Part shown: piece by piece, positions 33,840-44,273 of the stretch
How positions within the stretch are numbered: the stretch's first letter is position 1
Layout: the number at the start of each line of letters is the position of its first letter
Assembly (NCBI RefSeq): GCF_024363565.1
Contig: NZ_JAJEKE010000001.1
Coordinates: 527,965-591,964 of the forward strand
Length of the DNA: 64,000 bases
Direction: 5' to 3'
DNA from: Lutispora saccharofermentans
Lineage (GTDB): Bacteria; Bacillota; Clostridia; Lutisporales; Lutisporaceae
Made by a program: the position numbers and the translations under genes
Notes under the pieces: model-generated
Told to the model about the DNA's origin: nothing
What the model saw: only the letters and a program-made list of their open reading frames with translations
The model's database searches: none

Positions 33840-36320
33840 TTAGGGCTGCAGCTCATTGTACGGAACAATATGGTCCTCGGCATCTTCGGAGGCCAGATAC
33901 TCTTCGATTATTGCCCGGGCAATCGGTGCGGAGCCGCTTCCAAAGCCGCCTTGGAATACAACTGCCACAACGGCTATTTCCGGTTTATCATAAGGAGCAA
34001 ATCCGACAAACCATGAATGGTCATTATATTGTGCATAAAGCTTCGGATTGTTTTTCGGGTCCGGTCTGTATTTCCCTGCTTCTGCCGTTCCCGTCTTGCC
34101 TGCAATAGTAACCTTGCTGCCTGCAAAGGTACTTCTGGCTGTTCCGCCGTATTCGTTTGTTACTGCAAACATACCTTTTCTTATGGCCTCCATATCCGAA
34201 GGAGAAACATCCAGAGTTTCAACCACCTCAGGCTTCTTTTCCATCTTTATGCTTCCATCATGGGCAATTATTTTACTTACAATATAGGGCTTGTATCTGG
34301 TGCCGCCGTTGGCTACTGTTGCAACATAGGCTGCCAGCTGTATGGGGGTGACATTATTCAACCCCTGTCCTATAGCCGCATTCAGCACATCCCCCGGACG
34401 ATATTTGCTCTCTGTTATATACCAAATAATTTTATCGATCGCTTTGTCTTCTGTTACCCCGAGCTCTCTAATCCTTTTTTTCATATCCCTATAAAATTGG
34501 TAACTCGTTTGTCCTTCCGAAGGCTTCTCATAAATCATGGCTTTTATTTTCTTTTTGGCCTCAGCATCTTGAAGCTTCACTGTATAGGTAAGATAACTTT
34601 CTATATATCCTTCGTAAATGCTTTGCTTATGTGCAGGACCTTCTATCATTCCTTTAGATTCAAAGGGCAATTCAATTCCTGTATACTGACCAAAGCCGTA
34701 TTTCTCCGCATACTTTTCAAACAGTTCTCCTCCAAGCCTCCTTCCGGTTTCAAAAAAGAAGTAGTTGCAGGATTGTTTGATCGCACTTATGACATTCGTT
34801 GCGCCATGCACTGTTCCGTGAGAGTCTGAAGGGGAAATACCAGGTATAACAGTATATCTGCCTCTGCATACAATGGATTCCTTGGTATTGATCTTATTCT
34901 CAGTAAGCCCTGCCGTTGCGGTAAGCATTTTAAAGGTGGAACCCGGAGGCAAAGGATAGGATATGGCATTGTTTATCAGTGGTTTTGGCGCATATCTGTC
35001 GTCTGTTAAAGGCTGCAGAGATTTCCAGTCCTTATTGCTTATTCCGGAAGCGAATAAATTAGGATCAAATTTGGGCTCGCTGGCCATGGCCAGAATCTCT
35101 CCCGTATTGACATCCATGGCTACCACTGCGCCTGAAAAGGTCTGAGGATAGGGTTTTTTGCTTCTTGATTCCTCAATAGTCTTCCTGAGAGATTCCTCAG
35201 CAACCTTCTGCAGTCTGGAGCCTAAGGTGAGAACTACCGTATCACCCGGAACAGGTTCAATCTCATCAATGGTATCTATCAGAGTTCCTCTCGCATCTAC
35301 TTCGATTTGCTTTGAACCATCCTTGCCTTTTAAATACTCCTCCATGCTGTACTCAATACCCGACTTGCCTATCATATCTTGAGGCGTGTAACCCTTCTGA
35401 GTCAGTTCTTCCAGATCTGAACTTATCTTGCCCAGATACCCGAGTATATGTGAAGCAAAATCTCCTTCAGGATATTTTCGCAGAGGCTTATCCATTATTT
35501 GAACCCCCGGCAGGAAAATCTTATTCTCTTCAATCATTGCTCTGGTCTCATCATTTATATTGGCTGCAATTTCGATAGGCTCATAAGCAGGATATTTATT
35601 CTGCTTAAGCAGATATTTTACCGCCATGATTTTTCTTGCTTCTTCTTCCGAATACTTGGTCATATCAATTTTATATTTAGCAGCAAGCTGATTGAATACA
35701 TCCAAGGCTGTATCACTTTCCATAAACCCATTATTCTTTTTCCATTTATTTTCATCTTTTTTAAAGCTGTATTGATACTCATCCACTTTAAATGGCAGCT
35801 CAACTTCATATTCGTCTCTCAATATTGAATAGGCTTCGATATCTATTGTATCCTGTGAAATGTTGTAGTCTTCCCGCAGCTTTTTAAAAGCTTCTAAAGG
35901 AGAAGCACTCCCCTGAATGTTATATTTCTCCTTCCATTGCTCCTCTTCATCTTGAAATGTAAATCTAATGGGGTTCATTAGTATAGGAATTTCATCTTTA
36001 TATTTGTCACCATTTTGCTCCAAAATATTTATTACTGTCAGCGCGATATCATTTATTGTTTCGTCCGGTGTAGCAGCTTTTAAAATGCTGACGGAATAGC
36101 TCTGCTTGTTGCCCGCTAATATTTTTCCGTACCTGTCGACTATGTTGCCCCTGGGAGCAGTGATATTTATGTTTCTTGTCCTTACTGTTTCAGATCTCTT
36201 CTTATAGTAGTCGCCCTTTACTATTTGAAGTTCTGCCAGCTTAAAAAGCATGACAAGAAAAATCAGCATTGTGAAGAGCTTTATTATATTCAACCTATTG
36301 CTAAAATACTTTTTTAACAT
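33840..36320 (-). CDS. mrdA: penicillin-binding protein 2 (elongation-specific transpeptidase)
   Basis: A class B PBP that cross-links peptidoglycan in the elongation complex with MreBCD. The 826-residue product has one N-terminal membrane helix (about 11-31), the PBP dimer domain starting with ITAPRGNIVDRYG, and a transpeptidase domain with the SxxK motif STFK (about residue 457), SCN, and KTGTAEAG (about residue 740). It is about 150-200 residues longer than usual. One excess part is a tandem duplication at residues 110-167 and 174-232; another is about 65 residues inserted before PGDVLNAAIGQG. Last gene of the mre block before the inserted genes. Confidence 0.94.
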   Translation of the reverse strand: MLKKYFSNRLNIIKLFTMLIFLVMLFKLAELQIVKGDYYKKRSETVRTRNINITAPRGNIVDRYGKILAGNKQSYSVSILKAATPDETINDIALTVINILEQNGDKYKDEIPILMNPIRFTFQDEEEQWKEKYNIQGSASPLEAFKKLREDYNISQDTIDIEAYSILRDEYEVELPFKVDEYQYSFKKDENKWKKNNGFMESDTALDVFNQLAAKYKIDMTKYSEEEARKIMAVKYLLKQNKYPAYEPIEIAANINDETRAMIEENKIFLPGVQIMDKPLRKYPEGDFASHILGYLGKISSDLEELTQKGYTPQDMIGKSGIEYSMEEYLKGKDGSKQIEVDARGTLIDTIDEIEPVPGDTVVLTLGSRLQKVAEESLRKTIEESRSKKPYPQTFSGAVVAMDVNTGEILAMASEPKFDPNLFASGISNKDWKSLQPLTDDRYAPKPLINNAISYPLPPGSTFKMLTATAGLTENKINTKESIVCRGRYTVIPGISPSDSHGTVHGATNVISAIKQSCNYFFFETGRRLGGELFEKYAEKYGFGQYTGIELPFESKGMIEGPAHKQSIYEGYIESYLTYTVKLQDAEAKKKIKAMIYEKPSEGQTSYQFYRDMKKRIRELGVTEDKAIDKIIWYITESKYRPGDVLNAAIGQGLNNVTPIQLAAYVATVANGGTRYKPYIVSKIIAHDGSIKMEKKPEVVETLDVSPSDMEAIRKGMFAVTNEYGGTARSTFAGSKVTIAGKTGTAEAGKYRPDPKNNPKLYAQYNDHSWFVGFAPYDKPEIAVVAVVFQGGFGSGSAPIARAIIEEYLASEDAEDHIVPYNELQP

Positions 36321-36335
36321 TATATACCACCTGAA

Positions 36336-36836
36336 TTAGTATATTTTATTATTCATGAAGCTTTTTTCATCCAGCTTATACAATAATCTGTAGGCTATAG
36401 GGCCTAATATTGCATTGTATATGCTTTGAGGGATCATTATGTTAATAAGAGCATAGATATACGAAATATCATTCTTGCTGAAGTAAGTTATCAAAAAAAA
36501 CAAATGCTGATATATAAAAACAGCTCCAATGTTAAAAATGATGGAAGGAACGAAGCTGTCCTTGAATACATTTTCATTGGACTGTCCTATCAGATAACCT
36601 GTAAGCATATAGGAAAGGCCGTTTACCCCCATGGCGCTTCCAAAAAATAAATCCTGCAGCAAACCTGAGGCAAGTCCGATAAAGCTTCCGGCTGTACTTC
36701 CCCGCATTATTGCATAAGAAGTGATCAAAATGATTGTAAAATCAGGCTTGACTCCAAAAATTCTCGTATATTGAAAAAGAGTGGATTCTAATATAAAATT
36801 CAATAATATCAATAGACTTATTATTAAAGTTCTCAC
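36336..36836 (-). CDS. mreD: rod shape-determining protein MreD
   Basis: A 166-residue membrane protein of the elongation complex, with about five hydrophobic helices and the family's RGSTAGSFIGLASGLLQDLFFG segment near residue 46. The start is a GTG at 36836 preceded by AGGAGAATAATT. It lies 15 bases from pbp2 and 32 from mreC, so it is co-transcribed. Confidence 0.92.
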   Translation of the reverse strand: MRTLIISLLILLNFILESTLFQYTRIFGVKPDFTIILITSYAIMRGSTAGSFIGLASGLLQDLFFGSAMGVNGLSYMLTGYLIGQSNENVFKDSFVPSIIFNIGAVFIYQHLFFLITYFSKNDISYIYALINIMIPQSIYNAILGPIAYRLLYKLDEKSFMNNKIY

Positions 36837-36868
36837 AATTATTCTCCTATATAACCCAATATCAGCAG

Positions 36869-37696
36869 CTAATCTAAAGCATTGACATTTTTAATTACAA
36901 ATACTTCCTCAAGCCTTTTAAAGTCAACGGATGTCTTTATTTTAACAAGCTTCTGCAATTTTCTTTCCTGCTTTTCAACGCTTTCAACTTTGCCAATGTA
37001 TAAGCCTTTATGAAAGGTGCTGAAATCAGAGGTGATGATGTCATCGCCTTTAATGATATCAGATTCAAGGGGCATCACCGCAATAAGTTCGGAGTTTACG
37101 TTTCCGGATACTATGCCTGTATCCCTGGTTCGGTTTACGATGATGCTGATAGAGCTCCGCTCGTCAATAATAGCCATTACCTTGGAGTAATTAGGGCTTA
37201 CTTCGATGACCCTGCCTACCAGGCCTTGTCCTGTGATTACTGAGTCATTTACCTCTATGCCGCTCTTGGTTCCCTTATCTATAGTAAATATATCAAACCA
37301 ATTGCCCGGATCTTTTCCCGTGATACCGGCACCTATATATTTATACTGGGGATTTGATTCCTTAAATTCTAGCAACTCGCTCAGCCTTTTATTTTCCAGA
37401 GCCATCTGATACAACCTTCTGTTTTCTTCCCTGAGCTTTGTATTTTCTTCTTTTAAAGCCTCATTTTCCTTTTTCATATTCTTCAATTCAAATAAGGTAC
37501 TAAAGGTGTTTTTAAAAAACTCGCCTGTTTTAAAGAACACCTTCTGTACCGGATTAATCGCACTGCCTATTATCGATTCAAAGGCTGTGGGTCTTGTCCT
37601 ACCTTTGGCAGTAAAAGCTACTGTAATTATCAAAGCAAAAGAAATAATTACAGTAACAATTGCCAATTTATTTTTAAAAAACCTCATGCGGTTCAC
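36869..37696 (-). CDS. mreC: rod shape-determining protein MreC
   Basis: A 275-residue bitopic protein that links MreB filaments to the wall-synthesis enzymes. One N-terminal membrane helix (about 12-28), then a coiled coil (LKNMKKENEALKEENTKLREE region, about 70-105) and a C-terminal beta domain with the family's GITGKDPGNWF, DSVITGQGLVGRV and VMAIIDERSSISI blocks. Normal length, directly after mreB. Confidence 0.95.
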   Translation of the reverse strand: MNRMRFFKNKLAIVTVIISFALIITVAFTAKGRTRPTAFESIIGSAINPVQKVFFKTGEFFKNTFSTLFELKNMKKENEALKEENTKLREENRRLYQMALENKRLSELLEFKESNPQYKYIGAGITGKDPGNWFDIFTIDKGTKSGIEVNDSVITGQGLVGRVIEVSPNYSKVMAIIDERSSISIIVNRTRDTGIVSGNVNSELIAVMPLESDIIKGDDIITSDFSTFHKGLYIGKVESVEKQERKLQKLVKIKTSVDFKRLEEVFVIKNVNALD

Positions 37697-37705
37697 GCTC
37701 CAAAG

Positions 37706-38737
<1,032 letters not shown>

Positions 38738-38757
38738 TTACTATTTTTCCTCCTTGG

Positions 38758-39462
38758 TCAGAAAAGATTTTTTTCTTTTAGACTTACATAAATTCCATTT
38801 CCTATTATTATATGATCGTAAAGCTCTATGCCCAGTATTCTACCTGCCTCAGATATCCTTTTCGTGAGATCTATATCATCCCTGCTGGGGCTTGGATCAC
38901 CGCTGGGATGGTTATGAGCCATCACTATTGCGGCACTGGATTTTTTTACAGCAGGCGCAAATATTTCCCGCGGGTGGGCTAAGGAAGAATTCAAGCTGCC
39001 TATGGATATCTCTTCTATGCTGATGACCTTGCATTTAATATTCAATAATATTACTTTCATATATTCTTTATTGAGATATCGCATTTCTTCCATCAATATA
39101 TCGGCAGCATCTTTGGGGCATCTTATGTAAGCATCATCCTCCGCCCCATACTGGGATATTCTCTTGCCCAGCTCTGCAACAGCCATAAGCTGGGTTGCTT
39201 TGGCTAATCCGACACCCTCAATCTGGCTCAGTTCCTCTACGGTGGCATTGGCAAGAAACTTTAAGCCGTTATGCTCCGACAGAATTTTGTATGCAATGGA
39301 TAAGGCACTTTGATTTTTTATTCCAGTCCTTAGTATTATTGCCAATAATTCTGCATTTGATAACGCCTTAGGGCCTTTTTTAAACATTTTTTCCCTTGGT
39401 CTTTCGCTTTCGGGCAATTCAGCGATAGTGATATTCTTTACGGTATCCTTCACAAAATCCAC
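38758..39462 (-). CDS. radC: RadC-family JAB-domain protein
   Basis: A 234-residue protein with an N-terminal helix-hairpin-helix (LSQIEGVGLAKATQLMA) and a C-terminal JAB/MPN metal site (AHNHPSGDPSPSRDD: HxH followed by the serine and aspartate ligands). Named RadC from an old repair link; the actual biochemical role is unknown. As in many Firmicutes it is wedged between maf and mreB. Confidence 0.94.
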   Translation of the reverse strand: MDFVKDTVKNITIAELPESERPREKMFKKGPKALSNAELLAIILRTGIKNQSALSIAYKILSEHNGLKFLANATVEELSQIEGVGLAKATQLMAVAELGKRISQYGAEDDAYIRCPKDAADILMEEMRYLNKEYMKVILLNIKCKVISIEEISIGSLNSSLAHPREIFAPAVKKSSAAIVMAHNHPSGDPSPSRDDIDLTKRISEAGRILGIELYDHIIIGNGIYVSLKEKNLF

Positions 39463-39472
39463 CCCCTATTTT

Positions 39473-40048
39473 TTAACAGTTGAGCAGCTTATAGCCCAAT
39501 TTTTCAAGTATGACAGACAGCTTGTATACCGGAAGCCCGACAACATTAAAATAGCAACCTTCTATTCCTTGCACCAATAATGAGCCCAATCCTTGAATTG
39601 CATATGCTCCGGCTTTATCCGCAGGCTCTCCTGACCTGACATAGGCATCTATCTCTCCCTCTGAAATATCTTTAAATCTGACTATCGTCTCCTCATAATC
39701 AGTAATTATTTTCATTTCGGGTGTTTGAATAACAGATATGCCGGTAATAACACTGTGCGTTGATCCGCTGAGCTTTTTAAGCATGCCGGCTGCATCAGCC
39801 TTGCTTTTGGGCTTGCCCATTACCTCATCCTTATATACTATGGTGTCTGCTCCTATTACCAAAGCCTTTTCCTTTATAGATTCAGCAACGCTTTTTGCTT
39901 TATTCTCTGCAAATAGCATCACAAGCTCATAAGGATCATTATTTTCCGATTTTTCTTCATAACTTGAGGGTATGACATCATATTGAAGTCCCAATTGTGA
40001 CAATATTTCTTTTCTTCTGGGAGAATTTGAAGCAAGTATGATCCGCAT
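39473..40048 (-). CDS. maf: Maf-family nucleotide pyrophosphatase
   Basis: A 191-residue house-cleaning enzyme that hydrolyses non-canonical or methylated dTTP/UTP to the monophosphate. Family signatures: LASNSPRRKEILSQLG at the start, the catalytic GADTIV strand near residue 67, and DKAGAYAIQGLG near residue 145. Ten bases before radC on the same strand. Confidence 0.94.
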   Translation of the reverse strand: MRIILASNSPRRKEILSQLGLQYDVIPSSYEEKSENNDPYELVMLFAENKAKSVAESIKEKALVIGADTIVYKDEVMGKPKSKADAAGMLKKLSGSTHSVITGISVIQTPEMKIITDYEETIVRFKDISEGEIDAYVRSGEPADKAGAYAIQGLGSLLVQGIEGCYFNVVGLPVYKLSVILEKLGYKLLNC

Positions 40049-40058
40049 ATGCTTTCAC

Positions 40059-40310
40059 CTACATTTTTCTGAATACTAATATAGCTATTATTATTCCCAG
40101 TATTGAAAACATATTGATATTAAAGGTAAGACCGAAGGTTAGTTTAATGACTCTGAGGTCATACGTATGAGGGCTCACTCCCAGGTTATATCCGTATTTT
40201 AGAATGGGAATATAGTTTCCTAGCATTTCTCCTATAAATCCTCCGACTACAATACCGCATATAAGTATGAGCAGCAGTATCCAGCCGTTTCTTTCAGTGT
40301 TTCTCATCAT
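40059..40310 (-). CDS. DUF4321 small membrane protein
   Basis: An 83-residue protein with two hydrophobic helices: GWILLLILICGIVVGGFIGEM at the N-terminus and a C-terminal FSILGIIIAILVF. The charged, Tyr-rich middle (HTYDLRVIKLTFGLTF) fits the DUF4321 family, often just upstream of maf in Clostridia. Function unknown. Confidence 0.82.
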   Translation of the reverse strand: MMRNTERNGWILLLILICGIVVGGFIGEMLGNYIPILKYGYNLGVSPHTYDLRVIKLTFGLTFNINMFSILGIIIAILVFRKM

Positions 40311-40440
40311 AAAAGCACCCCCAACTAAATCTAATATAGTTATACGCCATTATTCAATCAATTCGGTCAAAATCCTCCATTTAAGTTTATCATTTATGAT
40401 TCATAACTTCAATGAAATAATACATATTGCATAATGATGG

Positions 40441-40468
40441 AAAGAGCGGATACAACCGTATCCGCTCT
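40441..40468 (-). terminator. terminator of the rnf operon
   Basis: Perfect 11-base-pair stem (40443-40453, AGAGCGGATAC, with 40458-40468), loop AACC, immediately after rnfB. The T tract is weak (CTTTCC), so termination may be partial. Confidence 0.6.
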
Positions 40469-40474
40469 CTAATC

Positions 40475-41449
40475 TCATATCATATCAATACATTTTTTAG
40501 GGCATTTTTCTGCACATTGTCCGCAACCGGTACACTTATCTTCCAATACCTTATGCTTTTGCTTAAGCTCGCCCTCAATAGCCTCGAATTTACAATTTTT
40601 TGCACATATGGTGCAGCCTATGCACTGTTCTTCGTTTATAAAGGCTTTTTTTCTATTGCCGAAATCCGCATATATGGTTTTTGTAGGACATACCTCCGCA
40701 CATACCATGCAATTGGTGCATTTGCTATAATCTATCTTAGCCAGATTATTGTCAAAGGTCATAGCCTCAAATTGGCAGGCTTTAACACATTTCTGACATC
40801 CTATGCAGCCCACCTTGCAAACCTCGACTACTGCCTTTCCCTTATCTGTATTTTTGCATAAAACCCTTACCTGCCTTGAAGCAGGTACCAGCTCTATTAT
40901 ATGCTTAGGACATGCTTCAATGCATTTTTTACATGCGGTACATTTCGTATCATCGACCACTGCCACGCCATTCACAACATGTATAGCATCAAAAGGGCAT
41001 ATCCTTTCACAAGTTCCAAGACCTGTGCAGCAAAAGCGGCAGCTTTTGCTTCCTCCCGCCAGCATCTCTGCTGCTTTACAGTCTTGTATACCCTGGTATT
41101 CATATTTTTCTTTTGCATTATCACAATCGCCGCCGCAAATCACTCTTGCTACCATTCTCTCAGTATCTTCCGCTTTAACTCCCATTATTTCAGCCACTTT
41201 TTTAGCCAGTTCAGGTCCTCCTACAGGGCAAGCATTGACAGGAGCCTCTCCCCTGACAATCGCTTCTGCGAGAGCATCGCAACCAGCAAATCCGCAGCCG
41301 CCGCAGTTTGCACCGGGCAAAACAAATCTGACTTCCCCAATCTTAGGATCTGCCTCTACAGCAAATTTTTTTGAGGCGTAGGCCAGAACTATACCAAAAA
41401 ACACTGCAAGTCCGCCAAGAGTAATTACCGGCCATAATAAATCATTCAT
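40475..41449 (-). CDS. rnfB: Rnf complex subunit B (multi-cluster ferredoxin subunit)
   Basis: Electron-entry subunit of the Rnf complex, which oxidises reduced ferredoxin with NAD+ and pumps ions. About 324 residues: an N-terminal membrane helix, a 4Fe-4S domain with CGGCGFAGC, a cysteine-rich link (CRFCCTGLGTC), and then at least five further 4Fe-4S motifs (CTACKKC, CIGCQKC, CTNCMVC, CIGCTIC, CTGCGQC). Start at ATG 41449 with GAGGTG eight bases upstream; the frame opens at a GTG 12 bases earlier. Confidence 0.95.
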   Translation of the reverse strand: MNDLLWPVITLGGLAVFFGIVLAYASKKFAVEADPKIGEVRFVLPGANCGGCGFAGCDALAEAIVRGEAPVNACPVGGPELAKKVAEIMGVKAEDTERMVARVICGGDCDNAKEKYEYQGIQDCKAAEMLAGGSKSCRFCCTGLGTCERICPFDAIHVVNGVAVVDDTKCTACKKCIEACPKHIIELVPASRQVRVLCKNTDKGKAVVEVCKVGCIGCQKCVKACQFEAMTFDNNLAKIDYSKCTNCMVCAEVCPTKTIYADFGNRKKAFINEEQCIGCTICAKNCKFEAIEGELKQKHKVLEDKCTGCGQCAEKCPKKCIDMI

Positions 41450-41481
41450 CAAGGCAATCACCTCTTTCTAAAGTATACTCT

Positions 41482-42054
41482 TTACAGCAAGCCGCTGAAG
41501 CCAAAAAAGGCTATTGACAGCAAGCTGGCAGTAATAAGAGCTATAGGGAAGCCATCCAGACCCTTCGGATATGGAGCTGTGTCAAGCCTCTCTCTTACAC
41601 CTGCAAATAATACAATCGCAAGAGTAAAGCCTAGAGCTCCTCCCACACCGTTTATCAGAGTTTCAATCAAATTGTAGCCGCTCTCAATATTCAATATGGC
41701 AACGCCCAATACGGCACAGTTGGTGGTTATCAATGGAAGATATACACCAAGAGCCTGATACAACGTAGGACTTGTCTTTTTTATTACCATTTCAACAAAT
41801 TGTACAAGGCCTGCTATCACAAGTATAAAAGCCGCTGTCTGCAAATATGTGATGTGCAAAGGCTCCAAAATAGAGTATTGAACTATCCAGGTCATAACTG
41901 ATGCCAGTGCCATAACAAATGTTACTGCCAAACCCATTCCAAGAGCCGTTTCAACTTTTTTAGAAACTCCAAGGAAGGGGCATATGCCTAAGAACCTGGA
42001 GAGAACAAAATTATTGACAAATATTGCACTTAGTAGTATTATCACAAGTTTCAT
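41482..42054 (-). CDS. rnfA: Rnf complex subunit A
   Basis: A 190-residue membrane subunit of six helices, homologous to NqrE. It carries the conserved NNFVLSRFLGICPFLG near residue 14 and TTNCAVLG near residue 110, the two cysteine sites that in homologues hold an iron-sulfur cluster within the membrane pair RnfA/RnfE. Confidence 0.95.
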   Translation of the reverse strand: MKLVIILLSAIFVNNFVLSRFLGICPFLGVSKKVETALGMGLAVTFVMALASVMTWIVQYSILEPLHITYLQTAAFILVIAGLVQFVEMVIKKTSPTLYQALGVYLPLITTNCAVLGVAILNIESGYNLIETLINGVGGALGFTLAIVLFAGVRERLDTAPYPKGLDGFPIALITASLLSIAFFGFSGLL

Positions 42055-42069
42055 ATCGTCGTCCCCTCC

Positions 42070-42663
42070 CTACGCTTTTTTCGCCGTAAGCTTATTTACT
42101 AATGCTATGCTCAAACCGAACACTAAAAAGCCTCCAGGCGGTAAAATCAAAATCAATGCAGGTTCAAAGGCTGCTCCGAACAGAGGCATTCCTAAGAATG
42201 TGCCTGCACCCAATATTTCTCGTATGGAACTCATAAAGGTAAGAGCCAAAGTGAATCCAATACCCATTCCAAGTCCGTCCATTATCGAGTTCAGCGGCGG
42301 ATTTTTCGATGCAAAGGATTCTGCCCTTGCTAGAATTATACAGTTTACAACGATTAAAGGAATAAATATTCCTAATGCGCTGTCCAATGCAGGAGAAAAA
42401 GCCTTTATAAGCATTTCCACTGCTCCAACGAAAGTAGCAATAACTACTACATAAATAGGTATTCTAACCTCACTTGGCACAATCTTATTTATTAAAGATA
42501 TTATCAGATTGGAACCGATCAAAACTGCGGTAGCAGCGATTCCCATGCCTATACCGTTAAATACCGCCGTAGTGACGGCCATGGTAGGGCAGGTCCCCAG
42601 AACCAGCCTGAAAGTAGGATTTTCTTTAATTATACCGTTTGTAAAATCTTTCCACAGTTTCAT
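42070..42663 (-). CDS. rnfE: Rnf complex subunit E
   Basis: A 197-residue membrane subunit related to RnfA and NqrD. It has the matching cysteine sites: NPTFRLVLGTCPTMAVT near residue 15 and IVVNCIILARAE near residue 105. Start at ATG 42663 with GGAGGTG seven bases upstream (the frame opens at a TTG 15 bases earlier). Confidence 0.95.
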   Translation of the reverse strand: MKLWKDFTNGIIKENPTFRLVLGTCPTMAVTTAVFNGIGMGIAATAVLIGSNLIISLINKIVPSEVRIPIYVVVIATFVGAVEMLIKAFSPALDSALGIFIPLIVVNCIILARAESFASKNPPLNSIMDGLGMGIGFTLALTFMSSIREILGAGTFLGMPLFGAAFEPALILILPPGGFLVFGLSIALVNKLTAKKA

Positions 42664-42683
42664 TGCTTTCACCTCCAAAATAC

Positions 42684-43268
42684 TTATTTGCCGGATAATT
42701 CCTTCGCCAGGCTGAGTGCTTGATTAACACCTTTTGTTACTGCACTCGATGTTATGGTAGCACCGGCAATAGCAACTATTTCATTATCTTTTGGAGTACC
42801 ATTTTTTATTACCTTAATGCCATCATTCCAATTTTTCATTTTGAACTGATCTTGAAATTTAGGTGCGGTTGCGTTTTTGCCAAGACCAGGCGTTTCGCTG
42901 TTATTTCCAATCTTTATGCCGGAAACCTTTCCTTCGATCTCAACACCGACCATAACTTCTATCTCTCCGCCATATCCTTTAGGCGAGGTTTTTATGGCAT
43001 AGCCTACGACGTTGCCGCTGGCTTTTGCCTCATAAACTTCTCTTATGCTGTCATATTCTGCTTTTGATAGAATATCAGCAATCTCATCCTCTTCGATTTT
43101 TTCAAAGTCCTCAGCTTGAGAAAGCACGCTTCTTCTGGCTTCATCATTTGCTTTAACAGCCTGCTCAGCGATTTTATCAACGGTAATATAATTCGTGGCG
43201 CCCAATACTGCAGCTGCAATCACACATACAATAAGAAGCACCCCTGTAAGCCTGATATAATCACGCAC
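42684..43268 (-). CDS. rnfG: Rnf complex subunit G (covalent FMN protein)
   Basis: A 194-residue subunit with one N-terminal membrane anchor and an FMN-binding domain. The flavin attachment motif GATITSSAV (S/T-G-A-T-x-S/T family; Thr acceptor) lies near residue 170. Start is a GTG at 43268 with GGGGAGG upstream, overlapping rnfD by eight bases. Confidence 0.94.
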   Translation of the reverse strand: MRDYIRLTGVLLIVCVIAAAVLGATNYITVDKIAEQAVKANDEARRSVLSQAEDFEKIEEDEIADILSKAEYDSIREVYEAKASGNVVGYAIKTSPKGYGGEIEVMVGVEIEGKVSGIKIGNNSETPGLGKNATAPKFQDQFKMKNWNDGIKVIKNGTPKDNEIVAIAGATITSSAVTKGVNQALSLAKELSGK

Positions 43269-44262
43269 TTTTCTTCACCTCCCCAAATTTCTTGGGCATG
43301 GTAAATCTATCTATCAAAGGAGTTGCAACGTTCATCAAAAGTATAGAATATGAAACTCCTTCCGGATAGGCACCAAAAAATCTTATCAATACAGTTAAAA
43401 CACCCGCACCTATTCCCATAGCTATCTGACCTTTTGCAGTCATAGGACTTGAGGCATAGTCAGTTGCCATAAAAAATGCACCTAGAAACAAGCCTCCTGC
43501 AAATACATGATATATAGGATAGTATGGGTTAAACCCTCCAAGTATAAATGACAGTACAGCTACCGTCCCAATATAAACCCCTGGTATTCTGATGCTGATA
43601 ACTCCTCTGTATACGAGATACAATCCGCCTATCAAAAGAGCTAATGCAGAAGTCTCGCCTATACATCCGCCTACATTACCGATGAATAAATTCCAGATTG
43701 AAGGCAATGCTTGTCCGGCCACCTCTCCTGCTGCTGCAACAGGTGCGCCGTTTACGAAGCTCATGCCTCCCTTTATTAAGGCCAAAGGAGTAGCAGTGCT
43801 GACAGCATCAGCTCCCGGTGCTAAAAACGCCGATGAGGTCATTCTCACAGGCCAGGAAGCCAGTAATAATGCTCTGGCCGCCAAAGCAGGGTTCATAAAA
43901 TTGTGGCCTAATCCTCCAAAGCAGTGTTTTACTACTGCTATGGCAAATATTGAACCTATGGCAACCAGCCACCAGGGTGCTGTAGACGGCACATTAAAAG
44001 CCAATAGCAAGCCCGTTACAACTGCACTTAAATCATTAACAGTAACGGGTCTTTTCAATACTTTCTGCATCACAACTTCTGTTCCTACCGCAAATACAAC
44101 TGCAATCAAAGCTACAATCAGTGCTCTAATACCAAAGTAAAATACTCCTGCAAACAGCGCAGGCATCAAAGCTATTATTACATCCAACATTATTCTTTGA
44201 GTAGTCTCTCCCGATCTTATATGAGGAGAAGAAGTCACTCTAAACATAGCACTATCCAACAT
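43261..44262 (-). CDS. rnfD: Rnf complex subunit D (covalent FMN membrane subunit)
   Basis: A 333-residue membrane subunit with about nine helices. The FMN-threonine site is expected in the DAVSTATPLAL region (about residue 153). Other family blocks: SSPHIRSGETTQRIMLDV at the start and FFMATDYASSPMTAKG. Start at ATG 44262 (MLDSAMF) with GGGAGG five bases upstream. Confidence 0.94.
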   Translation of the reverse strand: MLDSAMFRVTSSPHIRSGETTQRIMLDVIIALMPALFAGVFYFGIRALIVALIAVVFAVGTEVVMQKVLKRPVTVNDLSAVVTGLLLAFNVPSTAPWWLVAIGSIFAIAVVKHCFGGLGHNFMNPALAARALLLASWPVRMTSSAFLAPGADAVSTATPLALIKGGMSFVNGAPVAAAGEVAGQALPSIWNLFIGNVGGCIGETSALALLIGGLYLVYRGVISIRIPGVYIGTVAVLSFILGGFNPYYPIYHVFAGGLFLGAFFMATDYASSPMTAKGQIAMGIGAGVLTVLIRFFGAYPEGVSYSILLMNVATPLIDRFTMPKKFGEVKKSA

Positions 44263-44273
44263 AATACCTCCCA

